From Actinacidiphila alni (lineage in GTDB: Bacteria > Actinomycetota > Actinomycetes > Streptomycetales > Streptomycetaceae), in contig NZ_FONG01000019.1 in NCBI RefSeq assembly GCF_900112845.1, forward strand, positions 62,001-126,000: DNA of 64,000 nucleotides, read 5' to 3'. Positions 25,183 to 33,061 of the stretch are shown piece after piece (the first letter of the stretch is position 1; each line of letters starts with the position of its first letter). The position numbers and the translations under genes are program-made. The notes beneath the pieces are model-generated. The model did not search any database, was not told the DNA's origin, and saw only the letters and a program-made list of their open reading frames with translations.

Positions 25183-27854
25183 GCGCCACCCTGCGCGGGC
25201 AACGTCCCGGCGCGCGGCGCCGTACGGCCGGAGGAGCACACCAACTCCGCGAGCAGCGCCGCGCGTTCCTCGGCGAAGGCCGGGTCGGCCTGGAAGTCGG
25301 AGTGGCCGAGCACCGGTGCCGGCAGCGGGTGACGCAGGCTGCGGCCGTACGCCACCGGGTCGAGCAGCGGGCCGCGGTCCACGGGGGCCGCAGCCTTGGC
25401 CGTGCCGCCCGAACTCCCGGCAGGATGCGGTGGATCGAGGTGCACCGGGCCGCCGATCGGGTCGGTGCGGCGCCACAGATTGCGCCAGGCGTGCATGTCG
25501 TCGTGGAGTGCGCGCAGCCGGTCGGGGCCGAAGTGCGCGGGGAACCAGCGGCCGTACAGCCGGTCCAGCGGGCAGCCGTAGGTGAGCAGGGCGACCCGGC
25601 CTCGGGTCTCCGGGTCCAATTGCCAGACGGCCGCTGCCGACAGGACGCTGCCCTGGGAGTGACCGGACAGGATGATCCGGCCGCCGGTGGCCTGCGTCCA
25701 TGACGCCATCCGCCAGCTCAGGTCGGGCACGGCGCGCTCGGCGTAGCAGGGCGGCGCGAAGGGGTGCGCGGCGCGCGGCCAGAAGGTGCCGACGTCCCAC
25801 AGGATGCCGACGGTCCTGCGGGCGGAGGCGTCGCGGTACGCGCGCCGCCCGAGCGCGACCAGGGCCACCACGCCGGCCCCGACAAGCCAGGAGCCGAGCG
25901 CCTGCGCGGTACGGGCGCAGGCGGCCAGCACGTCCGGCGCGCCGGCGGCGGTGTCCCCAGGAGTGCCGCTGCCCGTCCAGGCGCCGACGACGGCGCCCGC
26001 GCCGAGCGCGAAGGCCGCCGCGCACACCACGGCGATCAGCAGCGGCGCACTGTCGGTCAGGCCCGCCCGCGCGATGGCGCCCGCGATCTGCCGGGTCCTG
26101 AACGGGTGGTGCGGCTCGTCCGGATACAACCCCTCGACCTGCGCGTACAGCGCCCGCTCCCGCTTGCGCAGCCGGACCATCACCGCGGCGCCGCACAGCA
26201 GCAGGACCACCAGCACGGCCGGGATCACCGACGCCTCCCACATCAGCACGGCGGGCGGCCCGGCCAGCGGACTCCCGTCCTCCCCCGGCGTGGGCCCCCG
26301 GTCCAGCCAGTCCGCACAACGCTGCGCGACACCTCCGGTGAGGACCCCACCCAACGCGCACGCCAGCAGCGCGACGGCGGGCCCGGCAAGACCACGCAGG
26401 GCAACGCCCCGCGGGGGCGCGGCGGTCGGTTCGAGCGGGCCGGTCAAGCCGGCCGCTTGAGCCGGTTTGGCGGAGCCGGTCGCTTCGGTCGGGCTCGTCC
26501 GGCCGGTCGAGCCGGTCGGCACGGCCGGGTCTGTCGCGACGGTCGGGCCGCTCGTAGCGGTCGGGCCAGCCGCCACGGTCGAGGCAGCCGCTTCAGCCGC
26601 TTCGCGCCGTCCCGTCGGACCCGGGCCGGAGAGCGGCGTGGGTGTGCGGTGGAGGAGTCCGGCGATGACCGCGAGCGCGGCGATCAGTGCGCCCTGGAGC
26701 ACGGTGAGGGTGGTGAAGGTCTGGGCCGCGGGCAGCCGTCCGGACGATGTCCAGCCGGGGCGGTGCCAGCCGCTGTAGAGGACGGCGGCGGCGAGCACGA
26801 CGGCGGAGCCGATGAGCAGCAGCCGGGTGGCGCGGCGGTCGGTGGCGTCGTCGAGGTCGTCCTCGGTCCTGCGCGCCCGGGCCGCCGCCACGACGGCCAC
26901 CGCCGTGAGGAGGGCGAGCAGCCCGGCCAGTGCCCAGCCGAGCGCCGCGAGCACCGACCCGCCGCGCCCGTGGTCGTGGCGCAGCGCCGGTACGCACAGC
27001 GCGGCCGAGACGGTGGCCAGGGCGGCCGCGGTGTGGGCGGTGCGCAGCCGGGCGACGGAGTGGCGGCCGTACCAGAAGCCGGGCAGGGCGAGGGCGGGCG
27101 GTTCCGCACCGGCCTCGGTACCGGGTGCGGCCACGGCCCGGTGCGCGGTTCCAGGTGCCGACGGTGTCCAGCCGCCGGTCGGGCGCTGCGACTCGTACGC
27201 GGACCAGGTGCGGCGGGACAGCCACCACAGCAGGCCGGTCAGGGCCAGCGGGGCGACGGCGGCGAGCGCGAGGCGGCGTCCCGGCTCGCTCCACCAGCCG
27301 CCGCGCGCGGCCGCCGCGAAGCCCAGCCAGGTCTGGTGCCGGGAGCAGCCGGACCGGCCCGCGCACTGCCAGCCGACGATGTCGAGGGCGACTTCGCAGG
27401 CCGCGGCGACCAGCAGCACGGTCAGCGTGAGCGCGATCAGCCGGACCAGCACCTCGTAGGCCACGCCGAGCCGCCGCCGGGTGGACGGCGGCCGCATCCA
27501 GTGCGCCAGATTGGCGATCATGAACGGCAGGAGCAGCAGCCACAGCGCCCGGCTGCCGTTGCCCGAGGTGAGGTTGGACCAGCAGTACGCCTCGGGCACG
27601 GGCCCGTCCCGGTGCGTCTCCGGGTGCTCCTCGGCGTCGGCGTCGCAGGCGCGGCGGTGGATCCCCGCGGTGTCATCACCCGCCAGGCAGACCGTCCGCG
27701 GATCGTCCAGCATCAGGGCCGGGGTAGTGCCGCCGACGCCGTGCACGAGGAGTTCCAGCGCGACCGGCGGGGCGGCCGTTCCCGCCGCCTCCGGAGCCGT
27801 ACGGACGGCCGTGTCCTCCGATGTGTCCGCTCCCGCTCCCGGCTGTGTCGGCAC
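25152..27854 (-). CDS. Large polytopic membrane protein with alpha/beta-hydrolase-like motifs at both ends
   Basis: A 900-residue protein. The N-terminus has LELLVHGVGGTTP (His38), the form of a lipase oxyanion strand. About eight to ten membrane helices occupy roughly 80-690, broken by a low-complexity Thr/Pro/Ala/Gly loop (about 425-485). The C-terminal part has IILSGHSQGSVLSAAAVW, a nucleophile elbow with Ser733, then LTYGCPLDRLYGRWFP and a late LGHSDFQADPAF that could supply the histidine. It reads as an alpha/beta hydrolase split by a membrane module. I know of no characterised function. The GTG at 27854 has AGGGGA 5 nt upstream. The 3' end overlaps the AAA+ gene tail to tail; the 5' end faces the DeoR gene. 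Confidence 0.8.
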   Translation of the reverse strand: MPTQPGAGADTSEDTAVRTAPEAAGTAAPPVALELLVHGVGGTTPALMLDDPRTVCLAGDDTAGIHRRACDADAEEHPETHRDGPVPEAYCWSNLTSGNGSRALWLLLLPFMIANLAHWMRPPSTRRRLGVAYEVLVRLIALTLTVLLVAAACEVALDIVGWQCAGRSGCSRHQTWLGFAAAARGGWWSEPGRRLALAAVAPLALTGLLWWLSRRTWSAYESQRPTGGWTPSAPGTAHRAVAAPGTEAGAEPPALALPGFWYGRHSVARLRTAHTAAALATVSAALCVPALRHDHGRGGSVLAALGWALAGLLALLTAVAVVAAARARRTEDDLDDATDRRATRLLLIGSAVVLAAAVLYSGWHRPGWTSSGRLPAAQTFTTLTVLQGALIAALAVIAGLLHRTPTPLSGPGPTGRREAAEAAASTVAAGPTATSGPTVATDPAVPTGSTGRTSPTEATGSAKPAQAAGLTGPLEPTAAPPRGVALRGLAGPAVALLACALGGVLTGGVAQRCADWLDRGPTPGEDGSPLAGPPAVLMWEASVIPAVLVVLLLCGAAVMVRLRKRERALYAQVEGLYPDEPHHPFRTRQIAGAIARAGLTDSAPLLIAVVCAAAFALGAGAVVGAWTGSGTPGDTAAGAPDVLAACARTAQALGSWLVGAGVVALVALGRRAYRDASARRTVGILWDVGTFWPRAAHPFAPPCYAERAVPDLSWRMASWTQATGGRIILSGHSQGSVLSAAAVWQLDPETRGRVALLTYGCPLDRLYGRWFPAHFGPDRLRALHDDMHAWRNLWRRTDPIGGPVHLDPPHPAGSSGGTAKAAAPVDRGPLLDPVAYGRSLRHPLPAPVLGHSDFQADPAFAEERAALLAELVCSSGRTAPRAGTLPAQGGAQGSSGRSSG

Positions 27855-28075
27855 TGGCGTCCCCTGTCCCTCGCGTGTCACTCCGGTGGTGCCCGACGCG
27901 GACCTCGGCCAGCCGCCTTGTGCGGCAGCCGTGCCGTAATCGTGATGCGGACGGTCGGATGTCGTACCGGTCCGATCACCTGACGTACACGCGACGGCCC
28001 CGCCCATGGAAAGATGACCGCAGCGCGTCGGTGGACGGCACCGCGGACAACGAGACGGACGGGACGGGGTCACGG

Positions 28076-28921
28076 GTGAGCGACAACCAGAACCTGCTCG
28101 CGGAGCAGCGGCGGGCCCTGATCCTCGACGAGGTGCGGCGCCGCGGCGGCGTCCGGGTCAATGAACTGACCCGGCGGCTCAATGTGTCCGACATGACGGT
28201 GCGCCGCGACCTCGACGCACTCGCCCGGCAGGGCGTGGTGGAGAAGGTGCACGGCGGCGCGGTGCCGGTGGTCGAGGCGAGCAGCCACGAGCCGGGCTTC
28301 GAGGCGAAGTCGGCGCTGGAACTCGGCGCCAAGGAGGCCATCGCGCGGGCCGCGGCCACCCTGGTCACCCCGGGCAGCGCGATCGCGCTGGCGGGCGGCA
28401 CCACGACCTTCGCGCTGGCGCACCACCTGCTGGACGTGCCGGATCTGACGGTGGTGACCAACTCCGTGCGGGTCGCGGACGTCTTCCAGTCCGGGCAGCG
28501 GCGGACCGGCGCGCACAATGGCGAGGCCAGCGCGACCGTGGTGATCACCGGCGGGGTGCGCACCCCGTCGGAGACGCTGGTCGGCCCGGTCGCGGACCGG
28601 GCGATCCAGTCGCTCCACTTCGATCTGCTCTTCCTCGGCGTGCACGGCATCTCGGTGGAAGCGGGGCTGTCCACGCCGAATCTCGCAGAGGCCGAGACCA
28701 ACCGGCAGTTCGTGCGGTCCGCGCGGCGCGTCGTGGTGATCGCCGACCACACCAAGTGGGGCACGGTGGGCCTGAGTTCCTTCGCCTCGCTGGAGGACGT
28801 GGACACCCTGGTGACCGACGCCGGCATCCCCGAGGTGCTGCGCGAGGAGATCGCCGAGCACCTGTCGGAGCTGATGGTCGCCGAGGAACCCGACGGCGGC
28901 GCGGGCGCCGTCGACAACTGA
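28076..28921 (+). CDS. DeoR/GlpR family transcriptional repressor
   Basis: A 281-residue regulator. The N-terminal DeoR helix-turn-helix covers about 9-55 (LAEQRRALILDEVRRRGGVRVNEL, SDMTVRRDLDALARQG). The C-terminal DeoR sugar-phosphate sensor has IALAGGTTTFALAHHL, DLLFLGVHGI and DHTKWG. It should bind a phosphorylated sugar or derivative and repress a catabolic operon. No sugar kinase, transporter or aldolase is adjacent, so its target is elsewhere or it controls the divergent membrane protein. The GTG start at 28076 has ACGGGG about 6 nt upstream. An upstream GTG at 28030 lacks a ribosome binding site. Confidence 0.9.
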   Translation: MSDNQNLLAEQRRALILDEVRRRGGVRVNELTRRLNVSDMTVRRDLDALARQGVVEKVHGGAVPVVEASSHEPGFEAKSALELGAKEAIARAAATLVTPGSAIALAGGTTTFALAHHLLDVPDLTVVTNSVRVADVFQSGQRRTGAHNGEASATVVITGGVRTPSETLVGPVADRAIQSLHFDLLFLGVHGISVEAGLSTPNLAEAETNRQFVRSARRVVVIADHTKWGTVGLSSFASLEDVDTLVTDAGIPEVLREEIAEHLSELMVAEEPDGGAGAVDN

Positions 28922-28939
28922 CCTGACGTACCAGGTGCG

Positions 28940-30343
28940 TCAGCGGTATTCGGCGAACCGGGAGCGTACGCCGAGCAGTACCAGCAGTCCCGCGACACCG
29001 AGCGCGCCCGCCGGGACCAGGGGCCAGCCCGCCAGGTCGTCGTGCGCTTCCTTGGCGCTGCTGTCGAAGTCGGCGAGCTGGAGGCCGGCGAGCGCGTCGA
29101 GCGTGGTGGCGAAGTCCCAGAAGTCGAAGGCCACATCGCCGCGGCCGACATTGGTCAGGACGACGGCGGCCTCGTCGGTGCGGCCCTGGCTCTTGAGCGA
29201 ACGCAGCCTGGTGTCGTCGGCGCGGAAGTGGCCGTAGCGGGTGAGGACGTCGTCGTAGCCGGGGCGTTCCGCCGCGGTGGCGTAGCCGTTCGGGCGGAGC
29301 AGGGCGTCGAGCTGTTTGACGTAACCGTCGAACTGGGCCTTGTCGGCAACCCCGTAGGCGGCGTCGTGCACGAACCAGCGGCTCTCGCTCGCGGCGGCCT
29401 GGGCGGCCACGGCGCGTGCCTCGGCCAGCCTGGACCAGGGGCGCAGGCCCTCGCGGTTCGCGGTGGCGACGGCGTCCGCCGAGGAGGTGAGGGCGACCGT
29501 GCCCGCGAGGGTGACGGCCAGCACGGCGGCGGTGGTGACCACCAGCGCCGGGTTGAACAGCCTGCGGTAGTCGACGGCCATTTCCCACTGCCACCACAGC
29601 AGGAAGACCAGGGCCAGGGCGCCGATCACGCCGATCACCAGGGTCCAGCGCATGGCCGCGTCATGCGCCGTCGACTCCAGGTCGGCCGCCTCGTTTTGGT
29701 AGACGGCGGCCAAGTGGGTGGCCTTGGGCAGCAGTTCGTTCTGCATGATCTGCCCGGCCTGTACGTTCATCGCCACCGCGCGGGTCGGCGGGTGGCCCGC
29801 GGTGCGGTCGGGCTGCTGCTCGTCGACGTAGGCGGCGCGCCCGCTGAGGTCGTCGTAGCGGCCGAGCGAATTGAGCAGGTCGCCGACCGTCCCGCTGTTC
29901 CCGCGGTCCGCGCCGAGCTGTCGCAGGGCCTCGCTGACCTCGGCACGCCGCTGCTGCGCGGTGATCAGCGCGACGAGCTGGTTGCCGACCTCGACCTGGT
30001 CGTCGGTGGCGGACCTGCCGGGAGCGAGAGTGTCCGCGCGCTGGGCGTCCAGGTCGGCCAGCGCGAAGCGCAACTGTGCGGCGACGGCGGCCCGTTGGTT
30101 CACCGCGTCGCGCAGGTCGGCGGTGTCGGAGCGGACCGACACCGCGCCCACGACGGCCACCGCGCACAGGGCGGCGAGCAGGACGAGCGCCGTGACGGCC
30201 CTGGTGCCGAGCCGCCGCGGCCCGGCCTTCCCCCGTCGAAGGCCGCGCCGCGGCGCGCGTATCGTCTCGGGTTGTCTGACCGCCACCGCCACCACGGGGG
30301 GCTGGCTGCCGGCCGGGGGCCGCGTCACCTGAGACGTCGTCAT
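28940..30343 (-). CDS. Four-TM membrane protein, GlnX-like
   Basis: A 467-residue membrane protein with helices at about 48-70, 235-255, 270-290 and 440-460. They enclose two extracytoplasmic loops: a long, mostly helical first loop (about 72-232) with a VALITAQQRRAEVSEALRQLG segment, and a second (about 292-438). This two-loop, four-helix plan resembles GlnX, which in mycobacteria works with the lipoprotein GlnH and the kinase PknG in sensing amino acids; neither partner is adjacent here, so the match is only structural. The ATG at 30343 appears leaderless, with TAGCGT on the coding strand (30350-30355) 6 nt upstream. It converges with the DeoR gene across 18 bp. Confidence 0.65.
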   Translation of the reverse strand: MTTSQVTRPPAGSQPPVVAVAVRQPETIRAPRRGLRRGKAGPRRLGTRAVTALVLLAALCAVAVVGAVSVRSDTADLRDAVNQRAAVAAQLRFALADLDAQRADTLAPGRSATDDQVEVGNQLVALITAQQRRAEVSEALRQLGADRGNSGTVGDLLNSLGRYDDLSGRAAYVDEQQPDRTAGHPPTRAVAMNVQAGQIMQNELLPKATHLAAVYQNEAADLESTAHDAAMRWTLVIGVIGALALVFLLWWQWEMAVDYRRLFNPALVVTTAAVLAVTLAGTVALTSSADAVATANREGLRPWSRLAEARAVAAQAAASESRWFVHDAAYGVADKAQFDGYVKQLDALLRPNGYATAAERPGYDDVLTRYGHFRADDTRLRSLKSQGRTDEAAVVLTNVGRGDVAFDFWDFATTLDALAGLQLADFDSSAKEAHDDLAGWPLVPAGALGVAGLLVLLGVRSRFAEYR

Positions 30344-30462
30344 ACCGCGACGCTAGGAGTGCTCCGCGACACCTCCATGGCCTGCGGGCGGCCCCCGGGT
30401 GTCCGGACCGTAACAGAACGACAGCGAAGAGCGAGGCGGGTCCGCGGCGCCTTACCGGTCCG

Positions 30463-30528
30463 CCGCGGGCCGGTACCGGATCAGCCGCGGACCGGGACCG
30501 GTTCAGCCGCCGACCGGTACCGGTTCAG
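30463..30528. repeat. Three tandem 22-bp repeats ending in the cytochrome stop codon
   Basis: Units begin at 30463, 30485 and 30507. Each is of the form ccgcSgRccggKaccggWtcag, with two to four differences between copies. The last unit contains the stop codon (30525-30527) of the cytochrome gene. The internal ccggtaccgg is self-complementary, so the array can form small hairpins and may act as a terminator. Confidence 0.8.
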
Positions 30529-31223
30529 CCGCGTTCACGGGCCCGGTCGTCGTCCGGCGCGGTCCGGTGCCTGCCGGCCGCCGTCTTCCGCGGCGCCTCC
30601 GACTCCGGCCGCCACAGCGGGTGTTCCTCCTTGATCCACCAGCGCGGGACGTAGCCGGTGCGCAGGCCGCGCCGCGCCTCGGGGTCCTTGCTGGCGAACC
30701 AGACGTGCCCGGTGATCACGGCGGCCATGAACAGCGCCAGCCAGTCGTGCACGAAGGTGGCGCCGGTCCGCCAGAACAGCGGCGTCAGCCGGGGGAACCA
30801 CATGATCAGACCGGTGCCGATCATCACCAGGACCGCGCCGACGCTGAAGGCGGCGAAGAGTTTCTGGCCCGCGTTGAACTTGCCCGCCAGGCTCGCCTCC
30901 CGCCGCCGGGCGCGCAGCGCGACGCCGAGCCAGCGCCGGTCGTGCGGGAAGAAGCGGCCGAGCCGGCCGGCGTCCTCGCGGAAGGCCCGGGAGGCGAGGC
31001 CAAGGAGCACCGGTACGGGCAGTGCGATCCCGGACCATTCGTGCAGGGTGACCACTTGCCGCCGGCGGCCGACGATCTCCGACAGCGGCGGGAAGTACAG
31101 GCAGGCGGCGGTGCCCACGCACACACCCATCAGCCAGGCCAGCGAACGGTGCACCCAGGTCTCGGCGCGGGTGAAGCGGCGCAGTCCGGTGACGGCCCGC
31201 GACTCATGAAGTCGGGTCATCAT
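30525..31223 (-). CDS. Cytochrome b561-type membrane subunit of a molybdopterin oxidoreductase
   Basis: A 232-residue protein with four membrane helices. Candidate heme-ligand histidines lie in AETWVHRSLAWLMG, VTLHEWSGIALP and GATFVHDWLALFMAAVITGHVWF. It should pass electrons between the quinone pool and the partner molybdoenzyme on the outer face of the membrane. I chose the ATG at 31223, which lies 20 bp inside the end of the upstream molybdoenzyme gene; the next ATG (31220) is equally possible. The overlap implies coupled translation and a stable pair. It differs from MsrQ, the usual partner of MsrP, so this is an analogous but distinct arrangement. Confidence 0.85.
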   Translation of the reverse strand: MMTRLHESRAVTGLRRFTRAETWVHRSLAWLMGVCVGTAACLYFPPLSEIVGRRRQVVTLHEWSGIALPVPVLLGLASRAFREDAGRLGRFFPHDRRWLGVALRARRREASLAGKFNAGQKLFAAFSVGAVLVMIGTGLIMWFPRLTPLFWRTGATFVHDWLALFMAAVITGHVWFASKDPEARRGLRTGYVPRWWIKEEHPLWRPESEAPRKTAAGRHRTAPDDDRARERG

Positions 31224-32061
31224 GGCGGCCGTTCGACTTGCCGACCCATCCGTCCACGTCATAGCCGTAGTGCTCCCAGTAGCCGGGTTGAACGTCCTTG
31301 GTGACCGTGATCCCGGACAGCCACTTGGCGGACTTGTAGAAGTACATGGGCGCGGCGTAGAGCCGTACGGGGCCGCCGTGCGCGTCGGTGACCGGTTTGT
31401 CGTTCATGGTGAGCGCCACCAGCATGTCGGGCCGCCTGGCCTGTTCCATGGTCAGGCTCTCGGTGTAGACGCCGTCGAAGCAGGTGAAGCGGATCGCCGC
31501 GCCCTTGGACTGGACGCCCGCCGCGTCCAGCAGGGTGGACAGCCGCACCCCGGAGAAGGCGGTGTGCGGCACCCGCCAGCCGGTGACGCACTGCACGTCG
31601 CGCACCATCCGCACCTGGGGCAGTGCCCGCAGGTCGGACAGCCGGTAGGACACGGGCTTGTCGACGAGGCCGCCGATGGTCAGCCGGTAATCGCTCTCGG
31701 CGCGGTGCGGGATGGAGTTCGAGACGGAGTAGAAGCGGAATCCGCCGCCGCCGGGCAGCAGCCCGGTCACCCCGGTGGGGTCCTTGGCGCTGACCGAGGC
31801 CAGGACGGAGTCGAGCTTGTCCTGGATGTCACCGCCGACGGCGACGCCGGCCGCGCCGAGGCCGAGCATGCCGAGCACCACGCGGCGGCCCACCGGGCTG
31901 CCGCGGTCCTCCTTTCCGGCCGCTTCCCCGGATTCGTGCGGCGGCCCGGCGTCCCCCGGGCCGGATGCGTCGTGCGATGTGTGGGATTCCCCCGGCTCCC
32001 GCGGCTCCCTGAGCGGGAGCGGTACCGGTGTCCTCACCGGGTGCGGCGCGCTGTCGTCCAT
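31204..32061 (-). CDS. Molybdopterin-dependent oxidoreductase (sulfite oxidase/MsrP-like)
   Basis: A 285-residue protein. The head (1-55) is hydrophilic and Pro/Gly/Glu-rich. GRRVVLGMLGLGAAGVAVGG (58-77) looks like a twin-arginine signal or anchor. The oxidoreductase domain has Cys158 in RDVQCVTGW, the molybdenum ligand of the sulfite oxidase family, and HGGPVRLYAAPMYFYKSAKWLSG. It is probably exported folded by Tat and stays anchored. Substrate unknown; oxidised methionine, sulfite or another S/N-oxide are candidates. The ATG at 32061 follows GAAGG very closely; no better start is near. It is co-transcribed with the cytochrome b subunit. Confidence 0.87.
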   Translation of the reverse strand: MDDSAPHPVRTPVPLPLREPREPGESHTSHDASGPGDAGPPHESGEAAGKEDRGSPVGRRVVLGMLGLGAAGVAVGGDIQDKLDSVLASVSAKDPTGVTGLLPGGGGFRFYSVSNSIPHRAESDYRLTIGGLVDKPVSYRLSDLRALPQVRMVRDVQCVTGWRVPHTAFSGVRLSTLLDAAGVQSKGAAIRFTCFDGVYTESLTMEQARRPDMLVALTMNDKPVTDAHGGPVRLYAAPMYFYKSAKWLSGITVTKDVQPGYWEHYGYDVDGWVGKSNGRHDDPTS

Positions 32062-32113
32062 CCTTCGATTCGAGCACGCGGCGGGCACCGTGGCCAGGGG
32101 CGACCGGGCACCG

Positions 32114-32977
32114 TCAGTGTTTCGTCACATCTGCGGCGGCTGTGGACCACGCCGCCGCTCCCGCACGCGCGGCCGGGCCGGCGGACACGGCGGCGAGCAG
32201 CCCGTCCAGGGCGCGGTTGAAGTCGGCGGGCCGCTCCAGATTCGGCAGGTGCGCGGCGCCCTCGATCACCTCAAGACGCGCGCCGGGAATCCGCGCGTGC
32301 AGATACTCGGCGTCGGAGACCGGGGTGAAGCCGTCGTCGCGGCCGACGACGACCAGCGTCGGTACGCGGACGCCGCCGAGCGTGCCGGTGTAGTCGGGGC
32401 GTTCGGCCCGGCCGCGCAGGGCCGCCGCGGCACCCTCGGGCGGTGCGGCGAGCATCATCCGCAGGACGTGCGCGGCCACGTCGGGCAGCGCCGCGACATT
32501 GGCGGGCGCGACCATCGAGTCCAGTACCTCGTGGGCGTATCCCGCCATGCCCTCGCGCAGCAGCCGGTCGGCGCGGTCGTTGCGCTCCTTCTTGCCCTGC
32601 GGAGTCTCGCCCTGCGCGAAGGTGTCGGCGAGGACGAGGCCGGCCACGCGGTCCGGGAGCAGCCGGTGGAATTCGAGCACGATCTGCCCGCCCATGGACA
32701 GCCCGCACAGCACGGCCAGTTCGATCCCCAGGTGGTCGAGGAGCGCCGCGAGGTCACGGGCGAAGGTCTCCAGCGACGTGACGCCGGGCACGACGTCCGA
32801 GGCGCCGTATCCGCGCAGATCGGGGGCGATCACCCGGCGGCCGGTGTCCGCCCGGAGCTGCGGCTGCCACATGCCGCGGTCGAAGGGGTGCCCGTGGACG
32901 AGGAGCAGCGGCTCCGCGCCACCGCTTCCCACGTCGTCGTAGCCGAGGGTGACGCCGTTGACGAATGCGGTGCTCAC
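32114..32977 (-). CDS. Alpha/beta hydrolase
   Basis: A 287-residue alpha/beta hydrolase. The oxyanion HG is in LLLVHGHPFDRGMW, the nucleophile Ser94 in CGLSMGG, the acid in VVVGRDDGFTP and the base in EGAAHLPNLERP. It resembles 3-oxoadipate enol-lactonase/esterase-like enzymes but no beta-ketoadipate genes are adjacent, so a general esterase or lactonase role is safer. Cytoplasmic, no signal. The GTG at 32977 has GGAGAGGAAA upstream. It is divergent from the MocR gene across 84 bp, so that regulator may control it. Confidence 0.9.
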   Translation of the reverse strand: MSTAFVNGVTLGYDDVGSGGAEPLLLVHGHPFDRGMWQPQLRADTGRRVIAPDLRGYGASDVVPGVTSLETFARDLAALLDHLGIELAVLCGLSMGGQIVLEFHRLLPDRVAGLVLADTFAQGETPQGKKERNDRADRLLREGMAGYAHEVLDSMVAPANVAALPDVAAHVLRMMLAAPPEGAAAALRGRAERPDYTGTLGGVRVPTLVVVGRDDGFTPVSDAEYLHARIPGARLEVIEGAAHLPNLERPADFNRALDGLLAAVSAGPAARAGAAAWSTAAADVTKH

Positions 32978-33061
32978 CTGCGGGTTTCCTCTCCTTCGAA
33001 CCGTAAGTCGATGCTATGGCTGGGCATTTGAGAGGGCAATCCCTATATTGATCTCGGTGCA

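Noticed and set aside
25764-27983. A very long rightward reading frame opposite the split-hydrolase gene
   Set aside because: It is Arg/Gly/Pro/Ala-rich with no domain motif and mirrors the GC-rich third positions of the real leftward gene. Similar mirror frames lie opposite most genes here and were left out.
28920-28942. A terminator between the DeoR and GlnX-like genes
   Set aside because: The ACCTGACGTACCAGGT hairpin is short with a weak stem; it is noted but not strong enough to list.
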